64,000 bases of DNA, from the NCBI GenBank assembly GCA_035689115.1, contig DASSMA010000053.1:1-64000 (forward strand), read 5' to 3'. Below the pieces are notes generated by a model. The model did not search any database. It had not been told where the DNA came from and worked only from the letters and a program-made list of their open reading frames with translations. The first letter of the stretch is position 1. Each line of letters begins with the position of its first letter. This stretch comes from JAHFUS01 sp035689115. Its GTDB lineage: Bacteria; Actinomycetota; Acidimicrobiia; Acidimicrobiales; GCA-2861595. Made by a program: the position numbers and the translations under genes. Below, piece after piece: positions 56,849 through 64,000 of this stretch.

Positions 56849-57823
56849 ATGACCCGACGCGCCCTCATCACCGGCATCACCGGCCAGGACGGTTCCTACC
56901 TGGCCGAGCTCCTCCTCGACGAGGGCTACGAGGTGATCGGCATGGTGCGGCGGTCGAGCACCCTGAACTTCGAGCGCATCGCCCACATCCAGGACCGCGT
57001 CACCATCGTGTCCGGCGACCTGCTCGACGAGGTGTCGGTGATCCGGCTGCTGCGCACGCACCGGCCCGGCGAGGTCTACAACCTGGCCGCCCAGTCGTTC
57101 GTGCAGACGTCGTGGGACCAGCCGGTGCTCACCGGCGAGACCACCGCCCTCGGCGTCACCCGCATGCTCGACGCCATCCACACCGTCGACCCCGAGATCC
57201 GCTTCTACCAGGCCAGCTCCAGCGAGATGTTCGGCCGGGTGGTGGAGGTGCCCCAGCGGGAGACCACGCCCTTCTACCCGCGGAGCCCCTACGGCGTGGC
57301 CAAGGTCTACGGGCACTGGATCACCGTCAACTACCGCGAGTCCTACGGCATGCACGCGTCCAGCGGGATGCTGTTCAACCACGAGTCGCCCCGCCGCGGC
57401 CTGGAGTTCGTCACCCGCAAGATCACCCACGGGGTGGCGCGCATCAAGTCCGGGCTGGACCAGACGCTGGCCCTCGGCAATCTCGACGCCAAGCGGGACT
57501 GGGGCTTCGCCGGCGACTACGTCCGGGCCATGTGGCTGATGCTCCAGCAGGACGCCCCGGCCGACTACGTGGTGGCCACCGGCACCGCCCACAGCGTCCG
57601 CCAGTTCTGCGAGGCGGCGTTCGGCGTGGTCGGCCTCGACTACCGGGACCACGTGGTCACCGACCCCCGGTTCATGCGGCCCGCCGAGGTCGACCTGCTC
57701 ATCGGCGACGCGTCCAAGGCCAAGGCCGACCTGGGCTGGGAGCCGCAGGTCGGGTTCACCGACATGGTGGCCGCGATGGTGGAGGCCGACCTCGAGCTGG
57801 TGGCCCGCCAGCAGCGGGTCTGA
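56849..57823 (+). CDS. gmd: GDP-mannose 4,6-dehydratase-like enzyme
   Basis: The 324-residue short-chain dehydratase has GITGQDGSYLAELLLDEGYEV (NADP motif), the Ser/Thr-Glu pair in QASSSEMFG, the catalytic YGVAK and the substrate-binding FNHESPRRGLEFVTRKI. It should convert GDP-mannose to the 4-keto-6-deoxy form used for fucose or rhamnose-type sugars. ATG 56849 is preferred to GTG 56840. It is convergent with a GlsB-like gene, three bases apart. Confidence 0.92.
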   Translation: MTRRALITGITGQDGSYLAELLLDEGYEVIGMVRRSSTLNFERIAHIQDRVTIVSGDLLDEVSVIRLLRTHRPGEVYNLAAQSFVQTSWDQPVLTGETTALGVTRMLDAIHTVDPEIRFYQASSSEMFGRVVEVPQRETTPFYPRSPYGVAKVYGHWITVNYRESYGMHASSGMLFNHESPRRGLEFVTRKITHGVARIKSGLDQTLALGNLDAKRDWGFAGDYVRAMWLMLQQDAPADYVVATGTAHSVRQFCEAAFGVVGLDYRDHVVTDPRFMRPAEVDLLIGDASKAKADLGWEPQVGFTDMVAAMVEADLELVARQQRV

Positions 57824-57826
57824 GGG

Positions 57827-58081
57827 CTACACCAGGCTGCGCCGCCGGCCCCGTTCCATGAGCCACACGATCAGGGCGGCGGCGAGCACGGAGAGCAGGA
57901 ACCCGGCGGGCCGGTTGAACAGCAGGCCCACCACCAGGCCGGCCAGCAGCGAACCGCCGATGCCCACCAGGATCGTCATGCCGATCGACATGGGGTTGGG
58001 GCCCGGGATGGCGAGGCGGCCGAGGGCGCCCACCACCAGCCCGGTGAGGACGAGGAGGAGGATGAAGCCGAGGAGGTCCAT
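57827..58081 (-). CDS. GlsB/YeaQ/YmgE-family membrane protein
   Basis: The 84-residue protein has three hydrophobic segments with Gly-rich spacing (GFILLLVLTGLVVGALGRLAIPGPNPMSIGMTILVGIGGSLLAGLVVGLLF), the standard transglycosylase-associated family pattern. The family name is historical; a true enzymatic role is unproven. It is divergent from the second crotonase gene. Confidence 0.85.
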   Translation of the reverse strand: MDLLGFILLLVLTGLVVGALGRLAIPGPNPMSIGMTILVGIGGSLLAGLVVGLLFNRPAGFLLSVLAAALIVWLMERGRRRSLV

Positions 58082-58120
58082 GCCTCGACTGTTCCGCAAA
58101 ACGCCTGCTCCCACACCGAC

Positions 58121-58840
58121 GTGATCCGCACCGAACGCCGGGGCCGGGTGCTGGTGGTCACCATCGACCGCCCGGAGCGGCGCAACGCCCTCGACCTCGG
58201 GCGGTGCCAGGACCTGCTCGCCGCGCTGCGGGAGGCCGGCGACGCCCGTGCGGTGGTGCTGGCCGGCGCCGGCGGCAACTTCTCGGCCGGCGCCGACCTG
58301 TCGGCTGTGCCGAGCGGGCCGTTCCTGGCCGCCCTGCGGGCCGTCCTCGACGCCGTCGTCGACCTTCCGGTGCCGGTGGTGGCGGGGATCGAGGGGGTGG
58401 TTTTCGGGGCCGGGCTCCAGCTGGCGGTGGCGTGCGACCTGCGGGTGGCCACCGCCGATTCGCGTTTCGCCGTCCCGGCCGCCAAACTGGGGCTGGTGAT
58501 GGACCACCGGAGCGTCGGGCGCCTGGCGCTGCTGGCCGGCCCCGGGCCGGCGCGGGCCCTGCTGCTGGCGGCCGAGGAGATCGACGGGGCCACCGCGGTC
58601 CGGCTCGGGCTGGTCCAGCGGGCCGGCGGCGTCGACGGCGCCGTCGCCTGGGCCGAGGAGATCGCCGCCCTGGCCCCGCTCACCGTGGCCGCCCACAAGC
58701 TGGCCCTCAACCGCCTGGAGCGCACGGCCCTCGACCCTGACGTGGAGGCGGCCCGCCGGCGGGCGTGGGCCAGCGCCGACCTGGCCGAGGGCGTGGCCGC
58801 CTTCGCCGAGCGCCGCCCACCCCGCTTCGAGGGGCGGTAG
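58121..58840 (+). CDS. Crotonase-fold protein with a substituted catalytic Glu
   Basis: The 239-residue protein has FSAGADLSAVPS and GVVFGAGLQLAVACDLRVATADSRFAVPAAKLGL. The first catalytic Glu position (PE in hydratases) is Ala here, so hydratase chemistry is doubtful; isomerase or thioesterase-type activity is possible. GTG 58121 is used. Its TAG lies in the left arm of the inverted-repeat element that separates it from ccdA. Confidence 0.82.
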   Translation: MIRTERRGRVLVVTIDRPERRNALDLGRCQDLLAALREAGDARAVVLAGAGGNFSAGADLSAVPSGPFLAALRAVLDAVVDLPVPVVAGIEGVVFGAGLQLAVACDLRVATADSRFAVPAAKLGLVMDHRSVGRLALLAGPGPARALLLAAEEIDGATAVRLGLVQRAGGVDGAVAWAEEIAALAPLTVAAHKLALNRLERTALDPDVEAARRRAWASADLAEGVAAFAERRPPRFEGR

Positions 58841-59008
58841 TGCTCCACCTCGTGCGTGACGTGGATGGCTCGCCGAGTGCTCGGCGTCGCCGGCCAGGCG
58901 CACCGGAGGTGGGATTGCCTTGCGCAATCTCACCGAGGAGCAACGCAGCCGGCGGCGGCGAGAGCCGGCGAGACCCCACGGGAATGTACGAGGTGGCGCA
59001 CTAGTGCT
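58838..59008. mobile_element. MITE-like inverted-repeat insertion between echA-type gene and ccdA
   Basis: TAGTGC-T-CCACCTCGT (58838-58853) pairs with ACGAGGTGG-C-GCACTA (58988-59003), 15 of 16 bp. TAGTGCT is also a direct repeat at 58838-58844 and 59002-59008, compatible with a 7-bp target duplication around a 157-bp core. Inside are a CGCCGAG-TG-CTCGGCG hairpin (58871-58886) and a GGTGGGATTGC/GCAATCTCACC hairpin (58908-58934). Removing one repeat plus core joins the stop TAG of the crotonase gene to the GTG of ccdA as TAGTG. No transposase is present. Confidence 0.5.
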
Positions 59009-59759
59009 GCTCGCCCTGTCCAACCCCGGCCTGGCCGTGGCCTTCGCCGCCGGCGTGGTGTCGTTCCTGTCGCCGTGCGTGCTGCCGCTGGTGCCCGGCT
59101 ACCTGTCCCTGATGAGCGGCGTCGGCACCGCCGAGCTGGCCGTGGCCACCAGGGCCGACACCCGCCGGCTGCTGCGCTCCACCCTGCTGTTCGTGGCCGG
59201 CTTCACCGTGGTGTTCGTCTGCCTGGGCGCCACCGCCAGCGCCATCGGCCGGGCGCTCAGCGACCATCAGCTGGGCCTCGACCGCATCGCCGGCGTGGTG
59301 GTGATCGTGATGGGCCTGGCCATGGCCGGCGTGATGGCGCCCCGGCTGTTCGCCCAGGAGCGGCGCTTCGACGTCCGCCCGTCGCGCCTCGGGGGCTGGG
59401 CGGCGCCGGTGATGGGCATGGCCTTCGCCTTCGGCTGGACGCCCTGCATCGGGCCGGTGCTGGCGTCGGTGCTGGCCTTCGCCAGCAAGGACGCCACCCT
59501 CGGGCGGGGCGTGTCGCTCCTGCTGGCCTACTCGATCGGCCTCGGCGTGCCCTTCGTGGCCGCCGGCGTCGCCTTCGGCCGGCTGGCCGGAGCCCTCGGG
59601 TGGGTGCGCCGGCGGGCCCACGCCATCAACGTGGCGTCGGGGCTGCTGCTGGCCGCCTTCGGGGTGCTGCTCCTCACCAACCGCGTCACCCGCATGTCGA
59701 ACTTCATGATCACGGTGATGGAGAAGGTCCCCGGCCTCAACCGCCTCACCGGCATCTGA
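59004..59759 (+). CDS. ccdA: CcdA-type cytochrome c biogenesis/thiol-disulfide transporter
   Basis: The 251-residue protein has six TM helices in a two-fold repeat. Redox Cys residues are in SFLSPCVLPLVPGYLSL and AFGWTPCIGPVLASV, the CcdA/DsbD signature. It carries reducing power across the membrane for cytochrome c maturation or other extracytoplasmic thiols. GTG 59004 is preferred; an upstream start at 58920 lies in the inserted element. The ccmA-like gene at the right edge supports a cytochrome c context. Confidence 0.88.
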   Translation: MLLALSNPGLAVAFAAGVVSFLSPCVLPLVPGYLSLMSGVGTAELAVATRADTRRLLRSTLLFVAGFTVVFVCLGATASAIGRALSDHQLGLDRIAGVVVIVMGLAMAGVMAPRLFAQERRFDVRPSRLGGWAAPVMGMAFAFGWTPCIGPVLASVLAFASKDATLGRGVSLLLAYSIGLGVPFVAAGVAFGRLAGALGWVRRRAHAINVASGLLLAAFGVLLLTNRVTRMSNFMITVMEKVPGLNRLTGI

Positions 59760-59773
59760 CCGCCCCCTCCCGA

Positions 59774-59826
59774 CGAACTGGTCGTCGAAACGACAATGCT
59801 GCGTTGTCGTTCCCGCGACCAGTTCG
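59774..59826. terminator. Two-tier hairpin after ccdA
   Basis: CGAACTGGTCG (59774-59784) pairs with CGACCAGTTCG (59816-59826). After symmetric 4-nt internal loops, AACGACAA (59789-59796) pairs with TTGTCGTT (59804-59811) around a 7-nt loop. It separates two convergent genes and has no U-tract. Confidence 0.65.
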
Positions 59827-59833
59827 GCGGGTC

Positions 59834-60496
59834 TCAGCCGGGGCAGTCGCCGCCGGTGCCCTCCAGGCCGAGCGCCTCGGGGAGTTCGAAGGACTGCTCA
59901 CGGGTGTGGCCGGTTGCGCGGTAGCGCACGGCGGCGCGCTCCAGCACCAGGCCCCAGCCGAACTGGGCGCGGTCGGCGACCGGCGGCGGGGTGATAGAGC
60001 AGTCGGCGAAGGCGTAGCGGAGCTCCAGGAGGCGGCTCTGGTGCGGGCCCAGCCGGAACGGCGTGAACGGGGTCATCGGCACAGTCCAGGAGGGCCGGTA
60101 GGCCTTCGGTCCGAGGAACACCCCGACCCGCGTGAAGGTGCCGAAATCGGTGGGCCCCGGGAAGCCGAGTATCTCCACCGGGCGGGACGAGTCGTTGGTG
60201 AAGGTGAACACCATGCTGAACGGCTCGCGGCGGTGGAACCGCACGACCGACGCCTGGTCGCCCCCGGGCGGGGCGATGGTGCGGATCTCGGGGCCCTGGT
60301 AGCCGACCACACCGCCGGCGACCAGGTGCGGCCGGAATTTCATCCACGAGTCCACGAACAGCCCGGCGGCGATCACCGCCACCGCCAGCGTGACCCCGGC
60401 GACCACCTGGAGGCGCCGGTGGCGGGAGCGGGACCGTGCCGGCGGGGTGGGCAGGAAGTGGATGGTCGCCAGTCGTGCACCGCTCAGCGGCTCCAC
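59834..60496 (-). CDS. Single-TM hypothetical with an extracytoplasmic beta domain
   Basis: The 220-residue protein has a short cytoplasmic N-terminus, one TM helix (about 30-50: VVAGVTLAVAVIAAGLFV) and an extracytoplasmic beta-sandwich (about 60-215: FSMVFTFTNDSSRPVEILGFPG). Two Cys residues (ADCSITPPP and GGDCPG) may form a disulfide. No family is recognised. GTG 60496 follows AAGGGGACAGG. It lies next to the sigma/propeller cluster, on the same strand. Confidence 0.65.
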   Translation of the reverse strand: MEPLSGARLATIHFLPTPPARSRSRHRRLQVVAGVTLAVAVIAAGLFVDSWMKFRPHLVAGGVVGYQGPEIRTIAPPGGDQASVVRFHRREPFSMVFTFTNDSSRPVEILGFPGPTDFGTFTRVGVFLGPKAYRPSWTVPMTPFTPFRLGPHQSRLLELRYAFADCSITPPPVADRAQFGWGLVLERAAVRYRATGHTREQSFELPEALGLEGTGGDCPG

Positions 60497-60540
60497 CCCT
60501 GTCCCCTTTCCCCAGGCTCCCCGGGCAGAGGGTACCGCGG

Positions 60541-62157
60541 TCAGTCGATCCCCGGGCAGTGGACGAGGTAGCCGGCGGCGGCCAGGTCGCCGTCGGTGGG
60601 CGGCCGGCCGAAGGTGAGGAACTGGTGCGTGGTGTGTTCCTGGCGCTCCAGGCGGCCGCCGGCCAGGACATAGGTGTCCAGCGTTCCGTCGTAGGTCTGC
60701 GACGTGTCCTGGCTGTCCCAGGTGGCCTGGACGAGGGTGCCGGCGCCGCAGCCGACGCGCGCGCTGTGGGCGATCCCCCCACCGAACTCGAGGGCGGCCG
60801 GCCGGCCGTCGAGCGTGACCTGGCTGAGCGTGCCGCCCACCACCGTGACGAGCGTGGCGGTGCCGAGCGAGGCGCCCTCGTTCACCTTGACGAACGCCTC
60901 GGCCCGCCCGTCGCCGTCGACGTCGGCCATGCCCAGCCCGGCCGGCCCGGCGGCCGGGTCGGCGGAGAGGAGGTACTGGTCGGCGGAGACCGCGAGCGTC
61001 TGCCGACCCGCCGTGGTGAGGTCGGCCACGACGACGGCTCGTTGCGCGTCCCACTCCACCGTCACCTTGTCGGGCCTGCCGTCGCCGTCCATGTCGTCGG
61101 GCGCGCGGGCTGGCGCGGGGGGAGCGTCGAGCGAGCGGGGGAGCCAGGCGGCGCCGTCGACGCGGTGGGCGACGAGGCGGGCGGCGCCGCCCTCGACGAC
61201 GTAGAGGTCGCCCTGGGAGAGGACGGCCAGGCGCCGGCCGGAGGGGTCGACGAGGAGGGCGTCGACGACGCCCGGGGACCTCTCGGTGGCCAGCAGGGTC
61301 CCTGTGGCCTCCCCGGTGGCCGGGTCGAGGACGACGACCGGGTCGCCGGCGCCGATGGTGGCCGCGCAGTGGTAGTTCGGGCAGAGCGGCTTGACGGCGG
61401 CGATCCGGCCGTCGGCCAGCATGACGGGAAAGCGGGTGCCGGCGGCGTCCGGCCCGGAAGGGTTGTCCGGTCCGGCCGGCAGGGCGGTGTCCAGGAGCCG
61501 GGCGCCGCCGACCAGCAGCCTCCGGCCGTCCCGGGTCCATGACAGCGCCCGGGTGGGAGCGGTCATCGGCCAGCGCTGCTCGGCGCCCGAGCGGAGGTCC
61601 CGCACCACGACCTGTTGCGGCTCGCACGGCGGCTGATCGCCGGTGAGGTAGGCGAGGAATTGGCCGTCGGGGCTCACCGCGGGGGCCTCGGCCGGGCCGT
61701 CGACGGCCCAGCTCCGCGCCCCGGTCGCCAGGTCGACGCTGGCGATGAGCAGGTCCTTGCACATCGGGCCGTGGGTGGAGAGCACCCCGTAGACCGTCCC
61801 GCCGGGGTCGACGGCCAGGGGGGTGGGCACCGCGTTGCCGGCCCCGACGGCGACCTGACGCAGCACCGCGCCGCCGGCGGCGTCGACGACCCGGACCACG
61901 CCGGCCGCCGTCACCACCAGCTGGTCGCTGGCCTCGGCCACGGTGGCGGGGGTGGTGGCCACGCGCGTGGCGGGGCCGTCCCGGTCAGCGGCGACGGCCA
62001 GGCCGGCGGCGGCGCCCACGAGCAGCACCAGCGCGGCCCCGCCGAGTCGGGTCCGCCGGCGCAGGGCCCCGGCCCGGCGTTCGACGGCGCCGAGGTCGAG
62101 GGGGCGCGAGGGCTCGGCCGCCGCCTCCCGCAGGCGCCGGCCCAGGGGCTCACCCAT
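60541..62157 (-). CDS. Membrane-anchored beta-propeller, likely sigma-factor partner
   Basis: The 538-residue protein has a 40-residue cytoplasmic start (LGRRLREAAAEPSRPLDLGAVERRAG), one TM helix (about 40-58) and a long extracytoplasmic propeller-like region (about 75-538) with VSPDGQFLAYL blades. Two calcium-type loops, DMDGDGRPD and DVDGDGRAE, mark FG-GAP/VCBS-like repeats. It overlaps the ECF sigma gene by 8 bases, the usual position of an anti-sigma factor, but no zinc-finger ASD domain is seen. It may sense an outside signal and pass it to the sigma factor. Confidence 0.75.
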   Translation of the reverse strand: MGEPLGRRLREAAAEPSRPLDLGAVERRAGALRRRTRLGGAALVLLVGAAAGLAVAADRDGPATRVATTPATVAEASDQLVVTAAGVVRVVDAAGGAVLRQVAVGAGNAVPTPLAVDPGGTVYGVLSTHGPMCKDLLIASVDLATGARSWAVDGPAEAPAVSPDGQFLAYLTGDQPPCEPQQVVVRDLRSGAEQRWPMTAPTRALSWTRDGRRLLVGGARLLDTALPAGPDNPSGPDAAGTRFPVMLADGRIAAVKPLCPNYHCAATIGAGDPVVVLDPATGEATGTLLATERSPGVVDALLVDPSGRRLAVLSQGDLYVVEGGAARLVAHRVDGAAWLPRSLDAPPAPARAPDDMDGDGRPDKVTVEWDAQRAVVVADLTTAGRQTLAVSADQYLLSADPAAGPAGLGMADVDGDGRAEAFVKVNEGASLGTATLVTVVGGTLSQVTLDGRPAALEFGGGIAHSARVGCGAGTLVQATWDSQDTSQTYDGTLDTYVLAGGRLERQEHTTHQFLTFGRPPTDGDLAAAGYLVHCPGID

Positions 62158-62653
62158 CGGCGTCCTCCACCGCCACGCCCTGCCGGCGCAGGGCGTCCAG
62201 TGCCTGGGAGGTGAGGGCCTTCACCGTGCCCTCCCGGCAGCGCAGGAGGCGGGCCGTCTCGGCCACCGACAGGTCCTCGTGGAAGCGCAGGACGAGGGCG
62301 GCCCGCTGGCGCGGCGCCAGGCCGGCCACCAGCCGCAGGAACCCGTCGTCGCCGGCCGGGGCGGGAGCGGGGGCCACGAACGCGGCGGCCCGGCCCACGG
62401 CCCGGGCGCCGGCCCGCCGGCGGCGGAACCAGGAGTTGGCCAGGTTGAGGGCCACCCGGCGGGCCCACAGCTCGGGAGCGTCCAGCCGGCGGACGCGGTC
62501 CCAGCGCCGCCAGACCCGGGCCAGGGTCTCCTGGGCCAGGTCCTCGGCGGTGGCGGGGTCGCCGCAGTAGATGCTGAGCAGCGCCACCAGCCGGGGGAAC
62601 TGGAGCCGGCAGAAGTCCTCCAGCGCCGCCCGGTCCTCGTCCCGTTGGTCCAT
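62150..62653 (-). CDS. ECF sigma factor (SigE-like family)
   Basis: The 167-residue protein has sigma region 2 (about 20-75: AEDLAQETLARVWRRWDRV) and region 4 (about 110-160: LAPRQRAALVLRFHEDLSVAETARLLRCREGTVKALTSQAL), the ECF layout with no region 3. It directs RNA polymerase to stress or envelope genes. The membrane propeller encoded in the overlapping gene is its likely signal partner. A sortase lies 42 bases upstream, on the same strand. Confidence 0.9.
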   Translation of the reverse strand: MDQRDEDRAALEDFCRLQFPRLVALLSIYCGDPATAEDLAQETLARVWRRWDRVRRLDAPELWARRVALNLANSWFRRRRAGARAVGRAAAFVAPAPAPAGDDGFLRLVAGLAPRQRAALVLRFHEDLSVAETARLLRCREGTVKALTSQALDALRRQGVAVEDADG

Positions 62654-62695
62654 CCCGCCTCCACTCCCCGTACACGCTCGGGAGCCCCGCGAGGT

Positions 62696-63676
62696 TTAGT
62701 AGTTCGACGGGAGCAGGCGGCTGAAGTTCTCGAAGAAGACGAAGAGCACCACGAGGAACACCGGCGCGCCGAGGAGGTACACCGGCCACCGCTTCCACGC
62801 CCGGCCGGCCAGCCACATGAGGACGAGGATGGCGGCGGCCAGCAGCCCCCAGGCGATGGCCGGGCCCTTGGCCGCCGCCCGGCCCGACAGGCCGCCCTCG
62901 GCCGCCTGCAGGTCCGGGGCCGTGGTCGGCGGGGTGGTGGGCGCCACTGTCGTGGCCCCCGGCTCGATGACGGGCGGGGCAGTGGTGGGCGGGACGGTGG
63001 TGGTGGGCGGCGGGGCCTCGGCCGCCTCGCCCTTGAGCACGCTGATCACCACCAGCCGCTGCGAGGCGCTGAAGCGGGGGTTGCAGGTGGTGAGGGTGAG
63101 CAGGTTGTCCTTGGACGGGCGCAGGACCGTGGTGTCGTTCGGCTTCACGATCCTGGTCTCCCGCACCTCGTAGCGGAAGCGGCCCTGGCGGGTGGTCACG
63201 AGGATGGGGTCGCCCGGCGACAGCTCGTTCAGGCGGAAGAAGGGCGCGCCGTAGGTGGTGCGGTGGCCGGCGATGGCGGCGTTGCCCGGCTGGCCGGGCA
63301 GCGGGGTGTCGGGATAGTGGCCCGGGCCCTTCTTCAGCATGTCGAGGGTGATCCCCTGCACGACGGCCTTCTCCGCGCCGATCTTGGGGATCTTGATGAT
63401 GGCCACCGCCTGCCCGGCGGGGGCGGGGGCGGCGCTGTCGTCGAGGGTGGTGGTCGTGGTGGAGGGGGGCTCGCCGTCGGTGACGGGCGGGGTGGTGGTC
63501 GACGGCACGGCGGACGGCGGGGCGAGCAGCTGGTCGAACTGGCGCTTGAGGGCGTGCTGCGAGCGGGACTCCGCCAGCCCGGTCCCCCAGAGCTGGTAGG
63601 CCACGAAGAGCAGGATGAGGACGCCGGCGCCGATCATGGTGCGGCCCACGCCGCCGATCACCCTCCGGACTGTCAT
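62696..63676 (-). CDS. Class E/D-type sortase with C-terminal TM helices
   Basis: The 326-residue protein has an N-terminal TM helix (about 10-30), a Pro/Thr stalk (50-90) and a sortase domain (about 90-215) with AGHRTTYGAPF (His), LTTCNPRFSASQRLVV (Cys and Arg). A second Pro/Thr linker and two more TM helices (about 275-315) end the chain. It should attach LPxTG-type proteins or build pili on the outer face. The closing TM pair is typical of class E-like actinobacterial sortases. No sorting-signal substrate is evident in the window. Confidence 0.87.
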   Translation of the reverse strand: MTVRRVIGGVGRTMIGAGVLILLFVAYQLWGTGLAESRSQHALKRQFDQLLAPPSAVPSTTTPPVTDGEPPSTTTTTLDDSAAPAPAGQAVAIIKIPKIGAEKAVVQGITLDMLKKGPGHYPDTPLPGQPGNAAIAGHRTTYGAPFFRLNELSPGDPILVTTRQGRFRYEVRETRIVKPNDTTVLRPSKDNLLTLTTCNPRFSASQRLVVISVLKGEAAEAPPPTTTVPPTTAPPVIEPGATTVAPTTPPTTAPDLQAAEGGLSGRAAAKGPAIAWGLLAAAILVLMWLAGRAWKRWPVYLLGAPVFLVVLFVFFENFSRLLPSNY

Positions 63677-63749
63677 TCAAACGAGGGTAGGGGACGGCCC
63701 CGCTTGGAAGTGACCGGGCACCTGCCCGTAGCATTGTCGGGCCGCCCAT

Positions 63750-64000
63750 GGCTCCCGCTGTCCTCTTCCGCTCGGCCGTCGCCTATCTCGGCCGCTTCCC
63801 CGCCCTGGCCGGCGTTGACCTCGACGTCGAGCCTGGCGAGGTCGTGCTGCTCCAGGGCGCCAACGGCGCCGGCAAGACCACCCTCCTGCGGGCCTGTGCC
63901 GGCCTGGTGGCGGTGACGTCGGGCCGGGCCGAGGTGCTGGGCCACGACCTGCGGCGGGACCGCCGGGCGGTGCGCCGGCGGGTCGGCCTGCTGGGCCACG
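63750..64000 (+). CDS. ABC ATP-binding protein, CcmA-like (partial)
   Basis: The first 83 residues are visible: VLFRSAVAYLGRFPALAGVDLDVEPGEVVLLQGANGAGKTTLLRACAGL, then SGRAEVLGHDLRRDRRAVRRRVGLLGH. The Walker A and its spacing match CcmA, the ATPase of the heme exporter used in cytochrome c maturation, and ccdA lies 4 kb upstream. The rest is cut by the window edge, so other short ABC ATPases are possible. Confidence 0.65.

Noticed and set aside
58841..59003. Known riboswitch (cobalamin or SAH type) upstream of ccdA
   Set aside because: No B12-box-like or SAH consensus core could be aligned; the insertion-element explanation accounts for the arms, direct repeats and restored overlap.
1..64000. 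CRISPR array, rRNA operon, or complete transposase gene
   Set aside because: No regularly spaced repeats, rRNA segments or DDE transposase motifs were found while reading.

Overview
The window is high-GC (roughly 70 percent or more by eye), gene-dense DNA with many GTG starts and ATGA/GTGA stop-start overlaps. The housekeeping order scpA-scpB-rluB-aroH-tyrA-aroA-cmk-plsC ... ispH, radical-SAM DUF512 protein, der is an actinobacterial arrangement. BTAD/SARP regulation, a class E-like sortase, a DUF5317 protein and an AroH-type chorismate mutase fit a deep-branching actinobacterium such as an Acidimicrobiia lineage. That placement is inference; there is no rRNA in the window.

Layout. 1-1.8 kb: secreted/surface proteins, including one with four Ig-like repeats. 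1.9-4.3 kb: an APC-type (KimA-like) transporter fused to a C-terminal OB-fold, behind 11-bp-phased repeats. 4.3-10 kb: ABC exporter, TetR, cupin, alanine dehydrogenase, degenerate XerD. 10-22 kb: the conserved core (TraR/DksA-like protein, trpS, scpAB, rluB, aromatic pathway, cmk, plsC, ispH, DUF512, der). 22-27.4 kb: PP2C phosphatase, acyl-CoA carboxylase beta subunit, an HMG-CoA-lyase-like enzyme without the usual active-site Cys, and a vWA lipoprotein. 27.4-30.1 kb: tRNA-Pro followed by an eroded accessory patch (Uma2 nuclease, integrase remnant, orphan gene, multiply frameshifted pseudogene). 30.1-35.1 kb: a 1677-residue regulator (SARP/BTAD, STAND ATPase, one TM helix, WD40 propeller) with SARP-style heptamer repeats upstream. 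35-41 kb: small membrane proteins, cupin, ArsR/CadI pair, cupredoxin lipoprotein, D-aminoacyl-tRNA deacylase, diguanylate cyclase, and a peroxiredoxin-like gene whose catalytic position is an in-frame TGA. 41-44 kb: divergent Leloir genes (galT, galK). 44-54 kb: FAD protein, GT39-like membrane protein, a pseudogene, hypotheticals, TetR-MFS pair. 54-60 kb: alcohol dehydrogenase, two crotonase-family proteins, Gmd, CcdA. 60-64 kb: ECF sigma factor with a membrane beta-propeller partner, sortase, and the start of a CcmA-like ABC gene.

Most notable. (1) A probable selenocysteine UxxC AhpC/TSA-type protein at 40822-41355, with a SECIS-like hairpin at the expected distance. (2) The membrane-tethered SARP-STAND-WD40 regulator and its phased upstream repeats. 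(3) A roughly 160-bp inverted-repeat element between echA and ccdA, whose removal restores a TAGTG stop/start overlap. (4) A 150-bp two-tier inverted repeat just after der. Many intergenic gaps, especially convergent ones, hold long and mutually unrelated inverted repeats without U-tracts.
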